Shown: one piece after another, positions 18,550 to 25,551 of the stretch | Layout: every line of letters begins with the position of its first letter | Numbering within the stretch: position 1 is the stretch's first letter | From: Nitrospirillum sp034427435 | GTDB lineage: Bacteria > Pseudomonadota > Alphaproteobacteria > Azospirillales > Azospirillaceae | Reading direction: 5' to 3' | Assembly: GCF_034427435.1 (NCBI RefSeq) | Contig: NZ_JAXQNP010000001.1 | Coordinates: 186,001-250,000 of the forward strand | DNA length: 64,000 nt | Notes under the pieces: model-generated | Seen by the model: the letters and a program-made list of their open reading frames with translations, nothing else | What the model was told of the DNA's origin: nothing | The model's database searches: none | Program-made: the position numbers and the translations under genes

Positions 18550-18695
18550 GGGCCGCCAAGGCCCAGCCCGGACCCAAGCCGCTTGGGGTCACCCGGCGCA
18601 CCGTACCTACCGCACCGGCCGCTGGCCGCCCGCCAGTCCGGTGCACCGACGCAAGACCGCGTTCAACCTGTCCATGAAGTGAGGAGAACTAAAGA

Positions 18696-19172
18696 ATGCC
18701 CATTTACCTGCAGATCGACGGCATCTCCGGCGACGCCACCCAGCAGAACCATCAGCAGTGGACCGACATCAAGACCCTGCAGTGGGGTGTGACCCGGTCC
18801 ATGAACACCCTGGCCGGCGCCACCGCCAACCGTGAAGGGTCCGAGCCGTCGGTGCGCGAAGTCGTCCTGACCAAGACCAGCGACAGCTCCTCCGTGAAGC
18901 TGTTTTCCCAGGCCTGCAGCGGCCGCACGGGCGTGACCGCCAAGATCCACATCGTCACCGCCGGCAACCCGGGTGACACCTACATCGAGTTCACCCTGAC
19001 CAACACCCTGATCTCGTCCTACAACATTTCCGCGTCCAGCGACCGTCCGGAAGAGCAGATCGTGCTGAACTTCACCAAGGTGGAGATGAAGTACACCCCG
19101 TACGACAGCCAGCACAACCCGCAGTCCCCGATCATCGCCTCCTACGACCTGGCCACCACCAAGTCGGCTTGA
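18696..19172 (+). CDS. hcp: T6SS tube protein Hcp (TssD)
   Basis: 158-residue Hcp family protein beginning MPIYLQIDGISGDAT, with the conserved TREVVLTKTSD-like strand (VREVVLTKTSDSSS) and the C-terminal VEMKYTPYD. Hexamers stack into the tube that is shot by the sheath and carry small effectors in the lumen. GAGGAG lies about 9 bases before ATG 18696. The 146-base gap after clpV contains a GC hairpin (18571-18590) without a T tract. Probably also expressed more strongly than its neighbours. Confidence 0.97.
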   Translation: MPIYLQIDGISGDATQQNHQQWTDIKTLQWGVTRSMNTLAGATANREGSEPSVREVVLTKTSDSSSVKLFSQACSGRTGVTAKIHIVTAGNPGDTYIEFTLTNTLISSYNISASSDRPEEQIVLNFTKVEMKYTPYDSQHNPQSPIIASYDLATTKSA

Positions 19173-19187
19173 TCGATCAAAGGTGTC

Positions 19188-19217
19188 CGGGGGGATGGCG
19201 CCTGCTGTCCCTCCGGC
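19188..19217 (+). terminator. Possible weak hairpin terminator after hcp
   Basis: Stem CCGGGGGGA (19188-19196) pairs with TCCCTCCGG (19209-19217) with one mismatch and a 12-base loop, followed by CTTCTTG rather than a true T run. It begins 15 bases after the hcp stop. It may attenuate transcription between hcp and the two downstream genes, but it is not a textbook intrinsic terminator. Confidence 0.35.
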
Positions 19218-19296
19218 TTCTTGTCCGTCGGCCATATCCTAGGGACTGCCGCCGTCGCTCTATACGATTACCGCCGTAATTGATGGGAGAAGCGCC

Positions 19297-20244
19297 ATGA
19301 CCATCGCCTTGGATAGCGATTGGGGGCCCTATAAAAACGCAAACGAGGCTTCCGCCTATCTTATCCCTTACATCAATCGGGTATGTGGACCGGACGTTGG
19401 GATTACGTGGGCTACGGGTGATGCTATTTACCCATTGCGTGCACCGACTTGGGATAGTGGCGGCTTCGGTGACAATGTTGTGTTTCAGTGGAACCATATT
19501 CCTGCTGCGTTTCCTAAACATCCGCCCCCCACGGATTTTTGGCATAAGGTGAAAGCTTTCATTGATCAATGCATGGAGGCGCAGGGGCAGGCCGCCATTG
19601 CGCAGGGGCAAGCGAATCTGGCGATGGCCCAGGCCATGGCTAATATATTCAACAGTATTCCCCACAAAGATGATGCCTTTGGCGTTACATTGGACATTAT
19701 TTGTTTCGCAGCGACAATCGCGTTGCTGCCTACTGGCTTAGGTGAGCTGGGTGTTTTGGCTTTTATTGGCGGTTCCTTTCTTCTGGCTGCCGATAGCACC
19801 ATTTATGGGATGGAACTAGCCGGTGATGAAGAGGGCGCAAATGCCGTGCGGGAACGGACGGAAAAAATGCGTATTGTTGCTACGGTGATGACCTTACCAG
19901 ATCTTTTTAAAAATGGCTGGATCGCTCTGAAAGAAATACGAGAAGCGAGTCAGCTGATACGTGCTGATATGAATACTGCGCGTGCAGCTGAGTCTTTGGG
20001 TGCACGCACTACAAGCGTCGCCCGTGCTGAAAGATATGCGCAAGTTGCAGAGCGCGCCCACCTTAGATCACAGCTCCGGGCTCAACAAATTCGCGCAGGT
20101 GTTACGCTGGATATTATGCCGCGCATAGCGGGGGCGGGATCGGCGGTGATAATAGGTCGGGAGGAGATCGAAACGGAATCATCAGTTTTGCACCAAATTG
20201 CGCATCGTCTCAAAATGCATACCGTCGCGGTGAAGAAACAATGA
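19297..20244 (+). CDS. Unrecognised protein, candidate membrane-targeting T6SS effector
   Basis: 315 residues; I recognise no family. Residues 1-90 are aromatic-rich (SDWGPYKNANEAS, DFWHKVKAFID). Residues about 100-120 are a Gln/Ala helix with a repeated AQGQA unit. Residues about 129-168 form a long hydrophobic hairpin (IICFAATIALLPTGLGELG, then AFIGGSFLLAA). The rest is an Arg/Ala/Glu-rich helical tail. No signal peptide. Base composition and codon use (many AAA, ATT, TTT, GAT) are much AT-richer than the T6SS genes, suggesting separate acquisition. GGGAGAAG precedes ATG 19297. It follows hcp and overlaps by 4 bases a four-helix membrane protein gene. Inference: a pore-forming or membrane-acting effector carried with Hcp. 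Confidence 0.7.
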   Translation: MTIALDSDWGPYKNANEASAYLIPYINRVCGPDVGITWATGDAIYPLRAPTWDSGGFGDNVVFQWNHIPAAFPKHPPPTDFWHKVKAFIDQCMEAQGQAAIAQGQANLAMAQAMANIFNSIPHKDDAFGVTLDIICFAATIALLPTGLGELGVLAFIGGSFLLAADSTIYGMELAGDEEGANAVRERTEKMRIVATVMTLPDLFKNGWIALKEIREASQLIRADMNTARAAESLGARTTSVARAERYAQVAERAHLRSQLRAQQIRAGVTLDIMPRIAGAGSAVIIGREEIETESSVLHQIAHRLKMHTVAVKKQ

Positions 20245-20690
20245 CACTGAACTCCCCAGGCTTGGAAGTCCGTCGACCATCACCTGGATATCTTCTTAAC
20301 CTGTCCCTTGCATCTGCAGGTTTGGCCGGCTTGTCGGTCAGCCTTGGGGGTTCTCTGGCTATTATAAAACACGCCGATGCCATAGCCGTTTACGGAGATG
20401 TAACGCCTTATGTTTTTGTCTTCGCCTTATCGATAGGGTACCTGTATCGGCTTATATTTTATTCACGTGTTCAGCCGGCCATTCAAAATCTGGTTCGTTG
20501 CTTCTTAACAGCAATCTTTTCGATAGAGCTAATAGGTTTCTGCGCTGCCTTAGCTGCGTTCTATCTGCAATGGTCAACATTTCCGCCTCCGGATGTAGGC
20601 GATCGGATTCTAGTAACGACATTTACTGTTTTCACTGTTGTCTGCCAGATTGGCACGGTGCTTTGGCTGCTGCGCTACCGCAAGGAATAG
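20241..20690 (+). CDS. Four-helix membrane protein, candidate immunity protein
   Basis: 149 residues, no recognised family. Four predicted membrane helices at about 17-44, 54-75, 87-109 and 123-144, with a short Arg/Pro-rich N terminus and an RYRKE end. The start overlaps the stop of the preceding gene (ATGA, 20241-20244), so the two are co-translated. The base composition matches that partner and not the surrounding DNA. Small polytopic inner-membrane proteins are the usual immunity partners of membrane-depolarising T6SS toxins. The role is inferred only from pairing, topology and position behind hcp. Confidence 0.7.
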   Translation: MTLNSPGLEVRRPSPGYLLNLSLASAGLAGLSVSLGGSLAIIKHADAIAVYGDVTPYVFVFALSIGYLYRLIFYSRVQPAIQNLVRCFLTAIFSIELIGFCAALAAFYLQWSTFPPPDVGDRILVTTFTVFTVVCQIGTVLWLLRYRKE

Positions 20691-20723
20691 CGCGGCGCCA
20701 ACGCCGCACACGCAGACACGTCC

Positions 20724-21521
20724 TCAGGTCAGGAAGAATTGGCGCTGGAAAGCGAACATGTCCTTCAGGGTGCAGTATTCCGGCGCCCCCAGCAGGATCA
20801 GGGGGCTGGCGTCCCGCAGCCGGGCCTTCCACGCCCGCAGGGCAGCGCGGAAGTCCTGGTCCTCCGCCGCCGTCAGCCAATCGACCTGATAGGCGATGGT
20901 GATGTGGAAGCGATAGCGGTCATGGCCGGGCGCGCGGATGTCCAGGCAGGTGGACAGACGGTCCCGCAGTATGCGCAGCTTGCGATCCTCGGCCGCGTCA
21001 GCCGGCAGCAGGTGCATGGTCAGCGGGCCCTCGCCGGGGGCGGGTTCCGCTGGGTCCACTTTCATGCGCAGCGGCAGGTCGCAGTCCAGCGCGAAGGCGC
21101 GCAGCCGGTCCCCCAGCAGGTGGTCGCAGTCCACCATGGGGGCGTCCAGCGGGACGGTGCTGGGCCATAGCCCAGGCTTGCGTTCCACATCGTTGGCGCC
21201 GCCGAAAACGGTCATGTGATAGCTGGAGGGCGGCAGCAAGGTGATCTTGCGACTGAAGGCGTGGGCCGGCGCCTCACGATAGATGTCCAGCAGGGCACCG
21301 AAGGCCGCGGCGTTTTCCCCCTGCTGCGGCAGATGGCAGATGATGGTGTTGCCCAGGAAGGGCTTCACCCGGCCATCGGGCCAGAACTTGCGGCCCACAT
21401 CGGGCGGACGGGCGGGGCGGGCCGGCCCGTCGCCGGCCGGTTGCGCCCGCGCCGGCGCAGCCAGCAGGCTGGTGCCCAGGACGCCCAGCAGAGCGCGGCG
21501 AACGGTATCGGGCTTGGACAT
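20724..21521 (-). CDS. Exported 2H phosphoesterase-like protein (DUF1868 type)
   Basis: 265 residues with an N-terminal export signal (RRALLGVLGTSLLAAPARA; the twin Arg suggests Tat). Two H-x-T motifs, SYHMTVFGG (about 118-126) and RFHITIAYQ (about 208-216), are the catalytic pair of 2H phosphoesterases, and the spacing fits the DUF1868 branch. Such enzymes open cyclic phosphodiesters; the substrate is unknown. It starts 34 bases after the TonB receptor gene on the same strand, so the two are probably one operon acting on a substrate in the periplasm. Confidence 0.78.
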   Translation of the reverse strand: MSKPDTVRRALLGVLGTSLLAAPARAQPAGDGPARPARPPDVGRKFWPDGRVKPFLGNTIICHLPQQGENAAAFGALLDIYREAPAHAFSRKITLLPPSSYHMTVFGGANDVERKPGLWPSTVPLDAPMVDCDHLLGDRLRAFALDCDLPLRMKVDPAEPAPGEGPLTMHLLPADAAEDRKLRILRDRLSTCLDIRAPGHDRYRFHITIAYQVDWLTAAEDQDFRAALRAWKARLRDASPLILLGAPEYCTLKDMFAFQRQFFLT

Positions 21522-21555
21522 CGATGGCCTTGGTTCTCTGAATTGATGAGGAGTG

Positions 21556-24207
21556 TCAGAAGCGCAGGGCCGCGCCCAGCATGACGGTGGGGGCGAAGCC
21601 GATATATTGCCGCCCCAGTTCCAGGTCGCGGCCGTCGTTTTCCCGCACGTTCTCGCCGGTCAGGTTCTGCACGGTGACGCTGACTGACAGCATGCGGCTG
21701 ACGTCATAGGACAACTGCAGGTCCAAGCGATCCGCCGGCATGTAGTCGCGATTCTGGTAATAGACGGCCGCACCGGTGAGGTTGGAGTAGCGGTCGTCCC
21801 ACATCCTGCCGGTATGGTTCCAGGCGATGCGGCCGTGCAGCTTTTCGCCCTCATAGTAGAGCGAGACGTTGAAGACGCGGTTGGCCTGCTGCGGCAGCTC
21901 ATGCCGGTCCACCACCGTGCCGTCACCCAGGATGATGGGGAAGCTGGTCCACGAGATCATGCCATTGGCGGCGATGCCGAAACCGGAAAAGGGCTCCGGC
22001 AGGAAATCGAAGTCGTGGATGACATTGAACTCCAGGCCCTTGACGGTGGCGTCATGCGGGGAGTTGCGCGCCTCCGAGACATTCACCGGGGCGTTCACGC
22101 CGTTCACCGGCAGCGTTTCCGTCTGGGTGAAGGTGAAGATCTCATGATGGATGGTCTTGTAGTAGCCGCCCAGCGAGACCAACCCCCGGCCGTGGTCCAG
22201 ATACCATTCCTCCGCGATATCGATGTTGTCCGACAGGCGGGGCTTCAGGTCCGGGTTGCCCTGGGACAGGGTGTAAATGGCGCTGGTGGTGGAGAGTGAG
22301 CCGCCGTGGGTGGCCTGGTCGGAATAGCGGGGCCGCCCCAGGGTCCGGCTATAGGCCAGGCGCAACTGGCTGTCATCGCTCGTATGGACCATCCCCGTGA
22401 CCGAGGGCAGGGGGGTGGTGTAGCTCTTGTCCGACGTCGCCGGTCCAATGACGCCATTGGTCTTCACGTAGCCGTCGGAGGTGAAGCGCGTGCCCTCCAC
22501 CCGGGCGCCCGCCTGCACCCGTCCCCAATCGGCGGTATAGGCCAGCAGCCCATAGCCGGCGTAAATATCCTCGCTCACCCGGTAATCGCCGCCCAGGGCC
22601 GAGGCGGTGTCGCTGGTCTGCGCGGCGGAGCCGGCATAGGCGGCGGCCACCTTGGCATAGCTGCGCCAGAAGGCTTGGTCCGCCAAGGCTTGGCTGATCA
22701 GGGGGATGCCGCCATCGTTGCAGGTATAGCCGCAGGTGTACTGGCCGGCGAAGGCGTCGGCCAGGGTATAGCCGCCGGCGTTGTAGGTGGTCTGCGTCAG
22801 GCTGTTGTCCTGCCGTGTGCCCATCCATTTCGCGCCCACCTTGAAGCCCAGGCCCCGGTCTTCCGGTCCGACGTGGCGGGATAGGCTGGCCTGGATGTCG
22901 AAGACGTTCTCGGCCAGTTGATAGTCCTGGAACTGGCGGTAGTTCTGGTTATAGAGCGCCCAGTTGTGGGCCTTGCCGCCGTCCACGGCGGTAAACAGCG
23001 GCGCGTCGCCGCTGGTGTCGTAGGTGAAGGCCAAATTGCTCTGCGTGAAGCGATCGAAGATCTGCGGGTTGTCCAGCAGGGCGCGGGACCAGCTGCCGCC
23101 CAGATCGGCGACCAGGTCGCCGGCGAAGGTGTAGCTGGCGCCGCTGTTCACGCCCCAAAGCTTACGCGTGAAGTTGAGGTTGGCCCTCTGGGCGTACTGG
23201 TTGACCGACGACAGAGTGCCGCTGGTTTCCGTCTGGCCGCTGTCGGTGGCGCCGGTGTTGACCGCGGCGTTCAGGTCGTTCCGCACCGCCGTCTCATGCT
23301 GGTAGTAATAGAAGGATGATAGGTGGGTGCTCAGTTGCGGGTTGGGCTTCCAATCCAGGCGGGCGCTGGTGCCCAGGCGCCGGCGGTCATCCTGGTAGTT
23401 GTACCAGAGGCGCCCGGCCGGTACGGCGATGCCATTGCCGCCATAGGCCGTCGTCGCCGGCTTGCCGTTGGCTTGGTACCAGTTGGTGGCTGCCGCCGTC
23501 TCCTCCTGGGGAACGAAGATATCCCGCTCCCAATAGCTGGCCGATACCAGCAGGCCGAACTGGTCATCGCGGCCGAACTGCCAGGAGGAGCGCACCTGCC
23601 CCTCGCCCGCCGGGGTACGCCCGCCAGCATCGTCGCGCTGCAGGTTGTAGCCGCCCTTGGCCGAAACCACCGTGGTGCCGTCGGGGAAGTCGAAGGCGCT
23701 GGGCGTCACCAGGTTGACGACGCCGCCGACCGCATGCCCATCCAGGTCGGGGGAGCCGGACTTGTACACCTCCATCCGTTGCGCCAGGTTGGACGGCAGG
23801 GTTTCCATGTAGACCTGCCGGCCGCCGCTGTCCGGGGTGGCGAAGGTGAAGCCGTCGATGGTCACGGTGTCGTAGTTGGCGTCGAACCCCCGGATGGTGA
23901 CGAAGCGCGGCTCCCCCTGATAAATCAGCACGTTGATGCCGGCCACGCGCTTCAGGGCGTCGGCCACGTTGAAATCGGGCAGGGTCCCCGTCTCATCCGC
24001 CGAGACCGCGTCCAACACCTGCACCGCGTCGCGCTTGACCGCCGTGGCGCGCAGGTTGGACGTGCGCTGGCCGGTGACGGTGATCTCCTGCAAGTCGTCA
24101 TCCCCGCCGGCCGTCTGGGCAAGCGCAGGCGCCGGGCGCAGCGCCACCAGGGCGCACCCGGTCAGCAAAGCAAGACGGCAGACGGTCGAAAAGCGGTGTG
24201 TGGTCAT
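21556..24207 (-). CDS. TonB-dependent outer-membrane receptor
   Basis: 883 residues. Signal peptide ending PALAQ, TonB box DLQEITVTGQR (about 38-48), plug domain with DALKRVAGINV, VTIRGFDANYDTVTIDG and VGGVVNLVTP, then a 22-strand-type barrel ending in the outer-membrane signal LGAALRF. It belongs to the large receptor class that imports glycans and other organic substrates as well as siderophores; the substrate is not given by the sequence. A ROK repressor gene lies upstream on the same strand, and a perfect 17-base palindrome sits 34 bases before the start, so control by that repressor is likely. Confidence 0.92.
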   Translation of the reverse strand: MTTHRFSTVCRLALLTGCALVALRPAPALAQTAGGDDDLQEITVTGQRTSNLRATAVKRDAVQVLDAVSADETGTLPDFNVADALKRVAGINVLIYQGEPRFVTIRGFDANYDTVTIDGFTFATPDSGGRQVYMETLPSNLAQRMEVYKSGSPDLDGHAVGGVVNLVTPSAFDFPDGTTVVSAKGGYNLQRDDAGGRTPAGEGQVRSSWQFGRDDQFGLLVSASYWERDIFVPQEETAAATNWYQANGKPATTAYGGNGIAVPAGRLWYNYQDDRRRLGTSARLDWKPNPQLSTHLSSFYYYQHETAVRNDLNAAVNTGATDSGQTETSGTLSSVNQYAQRANLNFTRKLWGVNSGASYTFAGDLVADLGGSWSRALLDNPQIFDRFTQSNLAFTYDTSGDAPLFTAVDGGKAHNWALYNQNYRQFQDYQLAENVFDIQASLSRHVGPEDRGLGFKVGAKWMGTRQDNSLTQTTYNAGGYTLADAFAGQYTCGYTCNDGGIPLISQALADQAFWRSYAKVAAAYAGSAAQTSDTASALGGDYRVSEDIYAGYGLLAYTADWGRVQAGARVEGTRFTSDGYVKTNGVIGPATSDKSYTTPLPSVTGMVHTSDDSQLRLAYSRTLGRPRYSDQATHGGSLSTTSAIYTLSQGNPDLKPRLSDNIDIAEEWYLDHGRGLVSLGGYYKTIHHEIFTFTQTETLPVNGVNAPVNVSEARNSPHDATVKGLEFNVIHDFDFLPEPFSGFGIAANGMISWTSFPIILGDGTVVDRHELPQQANRVFNVSLYYEGEKLHGRIAWNHTGRMWDDRYSNLTGAAVYYQNRDYMPADRLDLQLSYDVSRMLSVSVTVQNLTGENVRENDGRDLELGRQYIGFAPTVMLGAALRF

Positions 24208-24240
24208 GATGGTGCTCCCCCGATGGCTCGGATGGATAAA

Positions 24241-24257
24241 TAACTCACTGTGAGTTA
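24241..24257. promoter_or_regulatory. Perfect 17-bp palindrome, candidate operator of the receptor gene
   Basis: TAACTCAC-T-GTGAGTTA, two perfect 8-base arms around a single T. It lies in the 103-base gap between the ROK repressor stop and the TonB receptor start on the minus strand, 34 bases before the start codon. On that strand a CATAAAT sequence that could serve as -10 lies just upstream, so a bound repressor would block elongation. The cognate regulator is most likely the adjacent ROK protein, but this is inferred. Confidence 0.7.
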
Positions 24258-24310
24258 CTATTGCTCTGAGGATTTATGATGTTTTCATGACGTGCCTTCT
24301 GGCGCGGACC

Positions 24311-25492
24311 TCAAAAGAAGTGATGCAGGAACGGCAGGGTGGCGGCCCCCAGCGCCGCGCCGTCGCCTCCCGTGCGCGAGGCCACCAGGGTGGGAAAGCG
24401 GCGGTCCTGGTCCCGCACCGGCACGGAATAGAAGCGGGCGCGCTCGATCAGGCGTAGGGTCAAGGCGGCGGGAATGCGACCGCCGATAACGATGGCATCG
24501 GGATCAAGGACGGCGGCGGCGGCGGAAAGGATGGCGGACACACCCTCCCCGGTGCGGGCCAGCCACGTCTCCACGGCCGGCCATTCCAGATCGAAGGCCT
24601 GGACCAAGGCACCGACGGAGGGGAAGGGGCGGCCAGCACCCGGCTGGGCATTCACCAGGTCCAGCAGCAGACGCAGGGTAGGACGGTCGGGCCGGCTCGA
24701 GGGCGGCAGGGTGCCGGTGAATTCCCCGGCGTTGCCGTTGCGCCCCCGCCAGGGCCTGCCGTCCAGCACAATGCCGCCGCCCAGGCCGGAGGCGATGTGG
24801 ATGTAGGCGAAGCTGCGGTGATGCTGGCCGGCGCCGTAGACGCTTTCGCCTGCGGCGGCGGCGCTGCCGTCATTCTCGATCCACACCGGCAGTCCCAGGG
24901 CCGCGCCCAGATGGGCCTCAAGGTCGGTCAGCGCCCAGTCGTTCATGACCAGGGGCGCGTTCACCGCCCCCCGGCTGTCGACGAAAAAGCCGGGAATGGC
25001 CACGCCCACGCCTACCAGCCGGGAGCGGTCGAACCCCCCGGCGCCGGACAGATCTTTCAGGATGCTGCCCAGATGGCTGGTGACGCGGCCGCGGTCGGTG
25101 GTGTCGAACAATTCCTCGTGCGTGGCCCTGACGCGGCCCGACAGGTCGATCACCACCGCGGACAGGGCGTCGTCCATGATGGAGACGCCGACGGAAAAGG
25201 CGGCGTCGCGGGCGATTTCTATGGGCAGGCTGGGCTGTCCTGGTCCCGATGGCACCTTGGGACCGCCCACCACCAGGTCGCGCTCCATCAGGGCCGCGAC
25301 CAGCCGCACGATGGATTGCAGGGTAAGGCCGGTTTCCCGGGCCAGGTCGGCCCGGGAGATGGGCCCCTTTTCGCGGATGAGACGAAGCAGGCGCCGCTCA
25401 TTGGCGGAACAGAAGCCCTCCGGGGCGCCGGTGGCGGGGGCGCCCCGTCCGGCGGCGGCCGGCGTCGACACATTATCCATGAAACTGCTCAT
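24311..25492 (-). CDS. ROK-family transcriptional repressor
   Basis: 393 residues. N-terminal winged helix-turn-helix (about 30-90: NERRLLRLIREKGPISRADL, then TGLTLQSIVRLVAALMERDL) joined to a ROK sugar-binding domain with VGVGVAIPG, ENDGSAAAAGE and GLGGGIVLDG. The usual ROK zinc motif CxCGxxGC is absent (the region reads NAGEFTGTLPPSSR), as often happens in regulators that do not phosphorylate sugar. It lies between the phospholipase gene (59-base gap) and the TonB receptor it probably controls. Expected to release its operator on binding a sugar or sugar derivative. Confidence 0.9.
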   Translation of the reverse strand: MSSFMDNVSTPAAAGRGAPATGAPEGFCSANERRLLRLIREKGPISRADLARETGLTLQSIVRLVAALMERDLVVGGPKVPSGPGQPSLPIEIARDAAFSVGVSIMDDALSAVVIDLSGRVRATHEELFDTTDRGRVTSHLGSILKDLSGAGGFDRSRLVGVGVAIPGFFVDSRGAVNAPLVMNDWALTDLEAHLGAALGLPVWIENDGSAAAAGESVYGAGQHHRSFAYIHIASGLGGGIVLDGRPWRGRNGNAGEFTGTLPPSSRPDRPTLRLLLDLVNAQPGAGRPFPSVGALVQAFDLEWPAVETWLARTGEGVSAILSAAAAVLDPDAIVIGGRIPAALTLRLIERARFYSVPVRDQDRRFPTLVASRTGGDGAALGAATLPFLHHFF

Positions 25493-25551
25493 TCACGCGG
25501 GGGTAACCTCGCGCTCTTATCTCAGGATGACGCGCAGGACGCACCCCTCTT

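Noticed and set aside
18571..18590. Hairpin GACCCAAG/CTTGGGGTC after clpV
   Set aside because: The stem is real but has a bulge and no T tract; it may only reflect GC-rich composition.
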